DNA from: Helicoverpa zea
Taxonomy: Eukaryota > Arthropoda > Insecta > Lepidoptera > Noctuidae
Assembly (NCBI RefSeq): GCF_022581195.2
Contig: NC_061471.1
Span: forward strand, 2,790,001-2,854,000
Reading direction: 5' to 3'
Length of the DNA: 64,000 bases
The position numbers and the translations under genes are program-made. Shown here one piece after another: positions 55,001 through 64,000 of this stretch. The notes under the pieces were generated by a model that was not told the DNA's origin, ran no database searches, and saw only the letters and a program-made list of their open reading frames with translations. Every line of letters starts with the position of its first letter. Position 1 is the first letter of the stretch.

Positions 55001-56412
55001 TCAGACTTACTGGCTTCTGACTACCCGTAACGACTGCCAAGGATTCAATGTCATGTTCAATGTCAGCCAGGACCTACACTTTAACGTGCCATCCGATCCA
55101 CTAGGCCACCACGACTATGATATGCTACTGTATATCTCTTATATAAGGGCAAAATTCTACTTGTCCAGGTATTCTCAAAGCAAGCGATGATGATGGACAC
55201 CCTTATAGAGCACTTCGCTGGGGAGTATAGGAAGCGACTCGGACAGGAGACTCCTAGTGACCATGCTAATTATGACTATCATTCAGGTAAGATTACACAG
55301 AATCTATTTGAATGGAATTTGGTACTAGAAGAACCTGTACGTACTCCCCTTATGTACTCTCTTATGTATTCATCTTATGTACTCCGCTTATGTACTCTCT
55401 TATGTACTCTCTTATGTACTCTCTTATGTAGTGTCTTATATGCTCTCTTATGTACTCTCTTATGTACTCTCTTATGTACTCTCTTATTTACTCTCTTATG
55501 TACTCTCTTATGTACTCTCTTATATACTCTCTTATGTACTCTCTTATATGCTCTCTTATGTACTCTCTTATGTACTCTCTTATGTACTCTCGTATGTACT
55601 CTTTTATGTACTCTCTTATGTACTCTTTTATATGCTCTCTTATGTACTCTCTTATATACTCTATTATGTACTCTCTTACGTACTCTCTTATGTACTCTCT
55701 TATGTTCTCGTATGTACTCTTTTATATGCTCTCTTATGTACTCTCTTATGTACGCTCTTATATGCTCTCTTATGTACTCTCTTATATACTCCTGTTATAT
55801 ACTCATCTTATTAACTCCCTTATGTACTCCTCTTATGAACTTTCTTATGTAGTCTTCTTACTTACCCTCTTATGTACTCCTCTTATATACTCATCTTATG
55901 AACTCCCTTATGTAGTCTCGTATGAACGCATCCAATGAATCTCTAAATGTTCGTCAACTTCTGACAACTTGTTTGTCCAAATGTTAAATTTTGAATCTTA
56001 GATACACAAAAAATACGCATAACGCATACGCGAAAAAGATATTGCATGCTATCCATATAAAATCGCAAACAGACGATTGGCCATTGCCTTCATAGCTCTT
56101 AGACATAGCTTTTAAAAAATGTTCTATATACATTAGTAAGCTTTAAAGTTTCTTATCGCAGAAAAAATATGTATCCAAATCAAAACTATATTCCAAATTA
56201 TTTTACGATTTTTTTTTACAATTCCAGATTCAGGCAGCATATCCCTCCCTCCTCTATCCCGTCCGGACTCCCCACAACGTCGGCTTGCCAACAAGCTATC
56301 CCGCCTAGCTTTAGCCACACACGACGGCAGAGGCAATCTATTAGGCGGAGCTGGTGATTGGAACACTGATCTCAACTATCCAAGACCTTCGTGGATACTA
56401 CCCAAGCATTAA
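49070..56412 (+). CDS. FRMD8: FERM domain-containing protein 8 (Bili/iTAP), complete
   Basis: Cytoplasmic FERM protein. Vertebrate FRMD8 binds iRhom tails and stabilises the iRhom/ADAM17 sheddase; the fly orthologue Bili modulates Wingless receptor signalling. Eleven exons: 49070-49200, 49331-49548, 49901-50026, 50329-50568, 50812-50977, 52421-52582, 53214-53399, 53988-54117, 54586-54726, 55169-55286, 56228-56412, total 1803 nt, 600 aa, frame preserved throughout. A Ser/Thr-rich head of about 170 residues is longer than in human. FERM then starts near CIYLMSRTAVMMEM. Landmarks matching the family are VFALWMCSPLL/EIQLKPHHCPW, LQRNVFFPKHLEEGIK, ELLYEEARHNVVTGRYPLE, RIQLGPYDPHRH, LPTYGAAFFQGQIEQPV, VLLGLLYEELSWDF and KILQVFSKQAMMM. 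The C-terminus ends SWILPKH before TAA at 56410. The ATG at 49070 has an in-frame TAA directly upstream. Exon 7 is strikingly GC-rich. The last exon is duplicated downstream and exon 10 reads open into the following intron. Confidence 0.94.
51267..52254. mobile_element. hAT-like non-autonomous element, 8-bp duplication
   Basis: The termini CATGGGCGTAGC and GCTACGCCCATG are inverted, with GGGGCAG near both ends. The flanking octamer CTCATTTT is duplicated exactly (51259-51266, 52255-52262), as hAT elements make. The 988-bp body has no transposase. In FRMD8 intron 5. Confidence 0.85.
52855..53015. mobile_element. Probable LINE end with (GAAA)n
   Basis: GAAAGAAAGAAAATAAATG at the left of a moderately GC-rich stretch (GCTGCGATCCGGAACAAGAC). 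It looks like a truncated retroelement 3' end on the minus strand. Class uncertain. In FRMD8 intron 6. Confidence 0.3.
53497..53668 (+). mobile_element. SINE family B copy
   Basis: GGGATTGTTCGAAAGAGTCA, TTTTTAGTCAGTAAGAGTCT and a TTGAAGTCGTTAAAAAAAAT tail. FRMD8 intron 7. Confidence 0.6.
54268..54372 (+). mobile_element. Common lepidopteran LINE 3' fragment
   Basis: CATCATCAGCCTATTGCAGTCCACTGCTGGACATAGGCCTCTCCAAGTGCACGCCACTG-type sequence (quoted in part: GTCCACTGCTGGACATAGGC), which I recognise as a widely repeated moth LINE end. In FRMD8 intron 8. Confidence 0.5.
54852..55050 (-). mobile_element. SINE family A copy, minus
   Basis: GGGTCGGCTTCCAGTCTAAC, AGTTACCCGGGCAACCCAAT and CTGGCTTCTGACTACCCGTA are complements of the family A blocks. 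FRMD8 intron 9, 120 bp before exon 10. Confidence 0.65.
55340..55925. repeat. 12-bp minisatellite (CTCTCTTATGTA)n
   Basis: About 45-50 tandem units with scattered variants (TATATG, CGTATG) and some 11- and 13-bp slips toward the right end. Because 12 is divisible by 3 and the unit has no stop on the plus strand, all three forward frames stay open for 145 codons or more. It lies in FRMD8 intron 10, 50 bp after the exon 10 donor. Confidence 0.9.
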
Positions 56413-56507
56413 GGGCTTAGGGAGAGAATAGAAGTTATTGCTGAAGAGTCAGGATCTAATGTAACAAACAGGGAAGAGAATCTCATTCGTTATGATGTTC
56501 AAGAACA

Positions 56508-56790
56508 AAAAAGATTCTGCCAGAATATCCCTTCCCTATCCAGGCCGGACTCCCCACAACGTCGGCTTGCCAACAAGCTATCCCGCCTAGCTTTAGCCAC
56601 ACACGATGGCAGAGGCAATCTATTAGGCGGAGCTGGTGATTGGAACACTGATCTCAACTATCCAAGATCTTCGTGGATACTACCCAAGCATTAGGGGCTT
56701 AGGGAGAGAATCGAAGTTATTGCTGAAGAGTCAGGATCTAATATAACAAACAGGGAAGAGAATCTCATTCAGTATGATCTAGCTAGAGGA
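56508..56790 (+). pseudogene. Tandem duplicate of FRMD8 last exon and 3' UTR
   Basis: From about 56226 to 56507 the sequence is repeated at 56508-56790 with an offset of 282 bp (286 bp before a small indel). About five substitutions were seen over the last 240 bp. The copy has a 4-bp deletion near its start that shifts the frame relative to exon 11, lacks a pyrimidine tract before its AG, and has TAG in place of the TAA stop. Transcribed as FRMD8 3' UTR, it is probably non-coding. Confidence 0.85.
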
Positions 56791-57389
56791 ATTTAAAAAA
56801 TGAAAGTGTGGTAAAAAGTAAACAAAAAAATGTGTACTGTTGTGAAAAACACAAGAAAAGTTTTTGTTGATGTTTGTACCTATGTATGATTTATTTGTAA
56901 AAATAATACAAGCTGTTGATTTGCATCCGTGCCATAGCAAAGGACGTAATTATACTAATGATTCTCAACCCAAATCAACAAAAAAATTGGTACGAAAATT
57001 TTTTATTTTAATTTTTTTCGGAAATTCGTCAATGCCACCTACCCGTTTTCAAACTCGGCGCGTGTGTTACTGGCCTCAAAACTGTGCTGCGCCCTCACAC
57101 AAACGTAAACACAAAGCATTCGCAACGATCACTCATGAATTTCATTCATAAAATTGGATTATTTCTGAAATACTATGACATTACAATGACATAAAAAGCA
57201 GTGCATATTAACTATTTCCCGTTAACTGTAATTCCAATCGATTATTTACGTATTTTATGTCCTCCTGCTTAAGTATGGCACAAATGCAAATCAACACCTT
57301 GTATTGTTCATTATTTCTTAAAGTAAACCTAGATTGAGAGCCACAGGTCTGATTGTAAATCTTAGATAAATTATACTGAAACCATTGTA

Positions 57390-57395
57390 AATAAA
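57390..57395 (+). terminator. Possible FRMD8 polyadenylation signal
   Basis: AATAAA about 980 nt after the FRMD8 stop, beyond the duplicated exon. It faces the DRC7 end roughly 300 bp away. Confidence 0.3.
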
Positions 57396-57704
57396 ACTAA
57401 TATTTAAAAATGAACTGTTTTTAATTTTACACATTCACGAAATATAATCCAATAGAGACCAATCTCAGAATAACATAATTAGTTTTAACATTAATACATA
57501 ATATTAAACATAACGTTGTTGTAAATATATTATAAAAAAAAAATCTAGACGGGGTCCTATTTAAAATTAGAATGAAATACTTCCTCTATGAATAAAAAGT
57601 AATTTTAGGGGATTCCCGTCAGAAGTAAAATTCTCTAACAAGACGCATCCACAAGCCATCTTGATTTTAATGTCACAATTGTGCGTTGATATTAGTATAG
57701 ATGG

Positions 57705-57710
57705 TTTATT
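57705..57710 (-). terminator. DRC7 polyadenylation signal
   Basis: AATAAA on the minus strand, 220 nt beyond the DRC7 TAG. Confidence 0.45.
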
Positions 57711-57929
57711 CCTTGTGTACTCAGTTCCTTACTTGAGTGTGAAAATGACTTGGTGAGTCGGCCACTAGCGAGTGCGCCTTTACTTATGCATACAAAGACA
57801 AAATGAATGTACATACATTTACATACACAGGTATGGTGCATGCTTACGTGAGAAAAAAAGACATCAATAAACATTATCGTAAATATCCATACTCTTCTTC
57901 CACCTTACCTCAACACCAAGTGTACCACT

Positions 57930-60900
57930 CTAAGGGTATGGAAATCCTCTGCCCCTTTCGTGCTTTCCATGACATGCAGCCTTATTGTACTCCTTGAGGA
58001 GTGGATGCTTGTCCAAATAATCCATGAGTACCTTGAATCTGGGCCCTGAGAGATCCCGGTGGCGCGTCAGTCTTACCTCCAAGGCGTGGACTTTGAATGA
58101 TAACTCGGCACTGTGGACAAAATTAATGAAAATACAATTTGATATTTTCAAAGGCCAATTAAGCCCTCCAGATACTTAGATTATGGACACATCCATCCGA
58201 TTTACTATAAATATCACATACATTTAAATTGAAGTATATTATAGAGGAGTAATAAGGAAGTATGTAGCAGAGTAAATAAGGAAGTAGATAGGGTGGACTA
58301 GCCCTATGAAGGAATACCGAGTAGTAAAGTACATGAAGGAGTATATCGGGTGTGTCGTTCACAATCACATTAAATGAAATGCGTTAATATACTGGTTAAT
58401 ATATGTCGATTAACACAAAGAAAAAATAAAAATACGTAAAAATAAAAAAATGAATTTTTCAAACAAAGTAAATAGAATAAAAATGTGCGAAAATTAGAAC
58501 ACCATATAAAAGTCAGTCATTACAAACAACTGAAATTCTCCCTTGAAAACTGATAGCTGTCAACCGATCAAAACATTCGATATTCCTAACTTTATCTTTG
58601 CTTTACACATGATGTTGTAAATTATAAAAACGAAAAATGACTCCTGTGGTTAAACCACTGAATGGATTAGGTTATTTTTTTTACAATTCGCCATAGAATA
58701 TTATAAAGTATATGCCATAGGATTTAATGTGATTATGAACGACACACCCGATATAAGGGTGAATCTATAAAGATGACTGCTAAATAACTTTAAAAAACGT
58801 ACCTTGCAGCAAAATAAGCGCTTTCCTTCTCCGGTGTGAGGATAAACTGGTTAGCTAAGTACCAAAGCCTCTTTGCCTTGTATTCAGCATTGTACTGCAA
58901 AAGGAAGTAACAGAAATTAGTCATAAAAATGATTAGACTGTTAGGAAACTACACACATAATATTTTCTCTACTTAAAAACTATCTTTTGCTTCCGAAGAT
59001 AATTGAAGCAGCATTTCATACATGTCTTTAACAAACAAAATCTGACCTTAAACTACAAGTCTTAGGGTTTAAAATACCTTGTCAAACCTTTCCTGCACAA
59101 GATTCTGTCGTGCCAGCTGCTTAGCCTTGAAGTCGTTGATACACTGTTCTCTGACCAGAGTGGCTTCCTTGACTGACACTTGAGCACCAGTGCCGTGTCC
59201 TGAACCAAACATTCTGGCTAGGTACGGTGCTAGAGGATCTATCTCTGCCTCCTTCTCTCGTTCTGTCACTTCGGCTTTTTGGATTTCCTGAGGTGGCAAA
59301 TGGAAGGTTCTTTAAAGCTGTTTGAAGGGTACCTAATACTCTTCGATAAAGATTTCAGCGTATTTCAATGACCTATTTGTTTATCAGCATCAGCCCCTTA
59401 AAATTGCTCTGACACAGTTGTCAAATTCCTGTCTCTAGCAAAAGTATGTTAAAAAGTGTGTAAAATGTAAGTACAATGTTAGACTTAAATGATAAATATT
59501 TATTAGATAAAAGTGAAACACAAATTAAATGGGAAACCTTTTTGGTCTGGTCAAATTTTTCCTATGACTTAACAAACAACGTACCCTCTCTGTCCATCCT
59601 TTCTTGGCGGCCTCATTCCTCTCAGTATCATAAAGTGCTACATCCAACGTGGGTTCCTTCAGTTCGCGATGGCGCTGTCGTAGGTAGCTGTTCACGTCTG
59701 TCTCCCGATCTCTGATGTGCTTGGTCGTCTTGTACTCCCAGTCTATGTTCTCGCATAACGCGTAATACACGTCCAGGTTCCGTGGTCGAGGTGCTGTGGG
59801 GTCTGCCTGGGGAGTTCGAAGACGAGGTGATGTTTTTGATAAAAGAATAAAGATTCATTGCTCCATTTACCAACTGTAAATAGGTATAAATATTTTGATA
59901 GCAACAAATTAGCAGTAGTAGCAACTAATTAAGTTTTTGCCTCAAAAGTAAACGAGACAGAGAGAATCTAGAAAAAAACTCAATCCACTTTAATGTGTGT
60001 AAAATAACTTATAACTTAAAAATCACATACAATATATCCCGAAGTCTTATCCGGATAAAACAGGATCTTCCCTCCAGTTTCAGCCAGGTTGGGTTTGATG
60101 AAGAATCGGTTATCGTTAGTCACGAAGTTGTAGGCGTACTGATACAGCAGTTCAATGGTGTTGTCCTGAATGTGGAATATCTTCTTCCAGACGTCCTTCT
60201 TGGCTGGTATGTCGTGGTTACGGCTGTAGGTCTCCGTTATGTCTTTCACTTGACGCTTTGGCTCCTGTTTGGTACCTTCCGTGTAGACTATTACGCGGGA
60301 TTCTAGTCTGTAACGATTTTGGTTATCAGAAAGCTTTAGTTCTCCCTAAATAAGTCCTGAAATCTTTATAAACACGTAGATACCGCATGTATTTCTTAGT
60401 GCCACCGAACCAAATGTTCAGTGCAGATATGTTAAAACTAGAATCAGGTGAGTTGTATAATTAATTCTATTTGAATACTTCACATTGTTCTGAATGAAAA
60501 GTAGCGGAGAACTAGTATCACATAGGTATCACAAAAACTTGAAATTCTTAATATTGAGAAAATATAGCTGATGTTACAACTTTAAGCCAATATCAAGCAG
60601 ATCCGTACCTATCATCCCTGTCAGTGTAGTGTTCTTCAAATATCAGAGGAGTGCACACCAGCTTGGTTAGGTGGTCTATTCGAGGATAGTAGTTGAACTC
60701 CATCACTCGGTCACCCTCCACAGAAGTTGCTGGCGCGTCCATTGAATATACGTGCTCTAAAGACAGAAGCAAATGTAGAATATGTGCTGCTTTTGCTTCA
60801 AGAACCATTTCACAATAAGCCAGATGATGAATGCACAGTTAGACTTCTGCACGTTCATCATCTGGTTCCCTATGCTGTACAATTCAATTTAGCATAGGGA

Positions 60901-63385
60901 ACTTTTCAATGACTATCAGTAACTACGGTGAGTGAACTTACTCAACAGATGATCTCTCCTGCCAATGCCGAATATTTCTTTTATTTCTCGCTTGTTGTGG
61001 TCAATCTTCACAGTCAGCATCTTGTCTGCTCTTTGTTTGTACCATTCGTAGCTGAAACAGTATCATATACAGAGATGTAAATTTGTCTTATTCTCATCGA
61101 TGTTAAATCAAACTTTTGAATACGAACTGTGTACAATGGTAGCGTTTTAAGTACTTTATGACATAAACCTTGTTACTACGTTACCTGCTTCCAGCATTCA
61201 GGAAAAGGATTCAGGAAAGGACATTGACTTGGACTTGACTAACTTAAGAAATATGATTAAGCAGCTTAAAATGGTAATGATAATCTTACGTGATCAAAGG
61301 AACAGAGAGAGCGTAGTCATCAAATATCTTAACCCTTTTAATGATACCATCCTTTTGAGAATACGGCGAGAACCTTTCCAGCAATACTTTCTTGTAATGG
61401 ATGACTTTATGACTGCCAGGATAACGTTGCTCATATTCTGAAAGATGTGGATTGTTAATGAGAATCACAGGTGCTTAATAAGATAGACGTAAACTTGATC
61501 TACAGTAACACTTCACATGTAAAACACTGGTACTCAGCTGCATCCGCTTAGATAGCAAGCCAACTCTTAATTAGTTGGAAAATTGCTAGGGAGCGGATAA
61601 TAGGTATTGAAATAAATAACATGAAAGCCACCAACAAAAGCAATACATGCAGAAGCTGTGCTAGATAACGTAGTTCTACACTAGGAAGCAACCATTATTA
61701 TCCTCATCAGCTTTTAAAATACCAACCTCACTGTTGGACCATCCTCCTTTCACATTCGCCATATCAAATCCAAATGAAGAAAGCCAAAACCTTACCATCA
61801 GCACTAATATCGAGCTTCTCAACCCAGCTGCACGGCATATCCAGATGCTTCTCAGTGTCAGAAGCGGTTCTCATGTCAGAGGTGTCGATGCCCACCATCT
61901 GTCTCCTGTAGAAGGGCTCGCCAGCCAGGAGGTGTTCCCAGCAGGTGATGTCGCTGAGATCGTATTTGAGAGCACCTAGTCCTTCTTCGGACTCTGGTTG
62001 AATGTTAACCTGGTAGGTGTGTTTACTTATGATTATGCTAGGTATAATTGCTTGTTTTCATGTATACTCTATCCACGGAAGCAAGAGCTAAAAGGTAAAC
62101 AAAGAATGACACTTTTTCAAGATGGCGGTATAACCCGACCGATGACAAAATCACAGATACTGCGAACATTTTACACAAAAATGTGACGTTTTGTCATCGG
62201 TCGGGTTATACGGCCATCTTGAAAAAGTGTCATTCTTTGTTTACCTTTTAGCTCTTGCTTCCGTGGATAGAGTATAGTAGGAATGACTCAAAGAGAGATA
62301 ATGGTGAACATTAGGGAGGTTAAAAAATCATTATGTTCAATACAATAATTAACGACTCGGAAATTATCATATCCAAAGTTAATTTTATAGGGTTGCTAAC
62401 AAAGTTAATTTTATAGAGTTGCTAACAAAGCTAATTTTATAGGCTTGCTAACAAAGGTCTCCACTGAGGTAATAAGCTGTTATTTCAGCTTACGGGGGTC
62501 AAAACTACATGCAAAACAATTGCCTACTTCTTTTCTAGTGACTCCAAACGGATTTTGTCCATTAGGAGTTTAAATTCTAACGTAATAGGTTTAAGTATTT
62601 GGATTTACATAATAATTCTCATTATTATAGACACTCTCAATGTGTTGGTACTGCTCCGCATTCAAAGGGTAGCCGTTCCCCTCGCTGGGCTCTATGAAGA
62701 ACGGTTCCTCGACCCCCATGAACGGAGGCAACACCAGGATCCAGGCGTGAGTGCGCCAACCATCCATTTCATCTGGAGGGGGCTTTTCCAATTCCTAGAA
62801 AAAACAATCAAAACTTACTCTTAGACCTAGTCTGTTGAAAAGGAAACCAATTCAGTATAGTGTACTTAATCGTATCGCGTTTCCAAGAGAATTCTTCAAA
62901 AGTCCGGGATAAAAACTATCCTATGTTCTTTCTCAAGGTCAACTCTTTCTCTGTACCAAATTTTATTAAAATCAGTTCAGTGGTTTAGACGTGAAAGCGT
63001 AACAGACAGACAGACAGACAGTTACTTTCGCATTTGTAATATTAGTAGGGATATAATTACTCTTCAGTTCTTTTTTGTTGAAGATACCTCTAGGAGCCTA
63101 GGTGTAGCAAAAACTTTTCAACATCTTCTTCTGACGGAAAGATTTGTTACTTTATGAAGAGTTAAAGTACAATTGCAAAATGCCAGAAGCTTTAGTGGTA
63201 GTGAAGGTGTTTAAGCCACTTACAGCAATTTTCCTGCGCCTCTCATTCTCAACTTTGTCAATTTCTCCCTGAATCTTATCTGCCTCTTTGTTGTCCATCT
63301 CCTGGACGTACTTGGAGGTGAGGTCTGGTAGAGGCACCAGCTTGTAGCGAGGCTCTTCTTCTGGGGGTGGCGGTTCTTCCACTTT
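57930..63385 (-). CDS. DRC7: Dynein regulatory complex subunit 7 (lobo/CCDC135), partial
   Basis: Subunit of the nexin-dynein regulatory complex of motile cilia and flagella; in the fly, lost boys is needed for normal sperm behaviour. Eleven exons in gene order: 63385-63224, 62794-62609, 62009-61796, 61437-61290, 61051-60942, 60756-60609, 60307-60031, 59806-59585, 59287-59078, 58894-58803, 58110-57930. Phases agree throughout; 649 aa plus TAG. Human DRC7 is 874 aa, so 200 or more N-terminal residues lie beyond the right edge. Recognisable blocks are GWRTHAWILVLPP then FFIEP (end of the peptidase-like region), YEQRYPGSHKVIHYKK, YEWYKQRADKMLTVKIDH, FNYYPRIDHLTKLV, DVALYDTERNEAAKKGW, EIDPLAPYLARMFG and LFYPDKTSGY. 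The acceptor of the 60307 exon was set by frame: CAG before ACTAGAATCC, not the TAG four bases later. Convergent with FRMD8. A LINE fragment lies in the rightmost intron. Confidence 0.93.
58342..58755. mobile_element. MITE with TATCGGGTGTGTCGTTCA ends
   Basis: The left end TATATCGGGTGTGTCGTTCA and right end TGAACGACACACCCGATATA are inverted; pairing continues through AATCACATTAAAT. 414 bp, A/T-rich interior, no coding frame. In the last DRC7 intron. Confidence 0.75.
61518..61594 (+). mobile_element. SINE family A 3' fragment
   Basis: ACACTGGTACTCAGCTGCAT, then CCGCTTAGA and AATTAGTTGGAAAA: the right end of a family A copy. DRC7 intron. Confidence 0.45.
62063..62276. mobile_element. Near-perfect palindromic MITE
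   Basis: Arms 62063-62150 and 62189-62276 (88 bp each) are inverted copies with one mismatch seen, around a 38-bp loop. The outer ends are TATACTCTATCC and GGATAGAGTATA, so TA borders are possible. In a DRC7 intron. Confidence 0.8.
62890..63055. mobile_element. Helitron-like fragment with (CAGA)n
   Basis: GTCCGGGATAAAAACTATCC, ATTAAAATCAGTTCAGTGGT, a (CAGA)n run and TTTGTAATATTAGTAGGGAT. DRC7 intron. Confidence 0.5.
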
Positions 63386-63544
63386 CTGTAATCATAAGAC
63401 ACTAGTCAGAATATTTATTTTGAAAATTCGGGCGTGTTAGGTGAATAAAATCTGCTGCTCACGTAAAGGAAGAAGAAGTCTGTGTATTTTATTTATACTT
63501 ATCAAGGAAACGATTGTAGAATTATAAATTGGAATACAATTAAC

Positions 63545-63703
63545 GCACTATGTCAATCAAATCAAATCAAATCTCTTTATTTTCAGGCTGCATAGGCCCA
63601 TAAATATATACCTTAAAGACTAACATACATAATATATTATACACACATTGTTAGTATATAAAAAACTTAAATCTATGTTAGTAACACTTCACTACGCACT
63701 ATG
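63545..63703 (-). mobile_element. LINE 3' end with (ATTTG)n tail
   Basis: On the minus strand the sequence after the ORF1 stop ends in CAGCCTGAAAATAAAGAG followed by four ATTTG units. AATAAA is present just before the repeat. Confidence 0.6.
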
Positions 63704-64000
63704 TCACTCCGTGCGGTTCTGTGGCACTTGTCCGCGGAAGCGACGGAACACCACGTCCTGTGGCCAGAAGTTCTCGTCCAACACGAGGTGCAGGAAACAC
63801 GTCGGCACTCGCACCACAAACGCCTTGAAGTTGGCGTTATGGCGCGACTCCAGCAGCTGCACTCTCGGGGCGTACTTCAGCTTCTGGCACACGTACTCTA
63901 CGATGTCCTCCGCCTTAGTGGTGTAGTGTAGGCGGGAGATGTACACCGGGGTGTTCGGCTTGGCGGCACGGATTTTGATGTTAGGCTCAATAGGGGCCGT
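63704..64000 (-). CDS. LINE ORF1-like nucleic-acid-binding protein, C-terminal part
   Basis: Open frame from the right edge to a stop at 63704, 98 codons. It includes KPNTPVYISRLHYTTKAEDI, FKAFVVRVPTCFLHLVLDEN and FWPQDVVFRRFRG. The pattern F-V-V-x-V-P ... WP-x-V-x-x-R-x-F is that of the C-terminal fold found in ORF1 proteins of many CR1/Jockey-like LINEs and related nucleic-acid-binding proteins. Directly downstream (63545-63700) come a short untranslated stretch and an ATTTGATTTGATTTGATTTG-type simple repeat, as at LINE 3' ends. With no reverse transcriptase between, it is either a deleted copy or a separate ORF1-derived element. It lies in a DRC7 intron, same strand as the gene. Confidence 0.55.
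   Translation of the reverse strand, partial: TAPIEPNIKIRAAKPNTPVYISRLHYTTKAEDIVEYVCQKLKYAPRVQLLESRHNANFKAFVVRVPTCFLHLVLDENFWPQDVVFRRFRGQVPQNRTE

Noticed and set aside
55377..55938. Repetitive ORFs MYSLMYSL, YVLSYVLS and LLCTLLCT of 145-221 codons
   Set aside because: They arise because a 12-bp repeat without stops is open in all three frames. No start context, splice support or family similarity; treated as minisatellite (only the exon 10 frame is noted).

Overview
This is animal nuclear DNA from a moth or butterfly. It is AT-rich, with intron-split genes using GT/AG borders, and dense in the small transposon and SINE families typical of Lepidoptera. The SINE whose copies read like gtagtcagaagcc ... 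gggttgcccgggtaact recurs at least eight times. From memory of noctuid genomes this points to Noctuoidea, but that is inference. There are no bacterial features. Most of the sequence is intron and transposon debris.

Five conserved genes can be modelled exon by exon, with reading phase kept across every splice. From left to right they are: (1) adenylosuccinate synthetase, minus strand, first four coding exons at 26687-1238, running off the left edge; (2) TMEM8/PGAP6, a GPI-anchor phospholipase of the CREST superfamily, plus strand, 4 coding exons, 31946-43338, complete, 808 aa; (3) SAYSD1, minus, 2 exons, 48377-47644, complete, 180 aa; (4) FRMD8 (Bili), plus, 11 exons, 49070-56412, complete, 600 aa; (5) DRC7 (lobo), minus, 11 exons, 63385-57930, 649 aa in the window, N-terminus off the right edge. 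SAYSD1 and FRMD8 diverge from a 0.7-kb shared upstream region. FRMD8 and DRC7 converge. The genes have unrelated roles (purine synthesis, GPI-protein shedding, ER/ribosome quality control, iRhom/Wnt regulation, motile-cilium dynein regulation), so this is ordinary gene order and not a functional cluster.

Mobile DNA fills the spaces. The largest piece is a nearly intact non-LTR retrotransposon (minus, about 27925-31504). It has one 957-codon ORF with an N-terminal zinc finger, reverse transcriptase and a C-terminal restriction-like endonuclease, broken by one in-frame TGA and flanked by a 15-bp direct repeat. It sits in an older element whose remnant encodes the start of a THAP domain. Others are: a PIF/Harbinger element with TTA duplications carrying a MADF-domain ORF; two copies of a terminal-inverted-repeat element filled with an exactly 147-bp tandem repeat; two further elements ending in the same AAAGGACAATG motif; a hAT-like element with a perfect 8-bp duplication; a Tc1-like element nested in another repeat; a pogo remnant; long fold-back elements; and several SINE and Helitron-like families.

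The most unusual local features are in FRMD8. Its last coding exon and adjoining 3' UTR are tandemly duplicated. In addition, the frame of its tenth exon stays open through the splice donor and across a 12-bp intronic minisatellite. I saw no convincing tRNA or rRNA gene and no CRISPR array.
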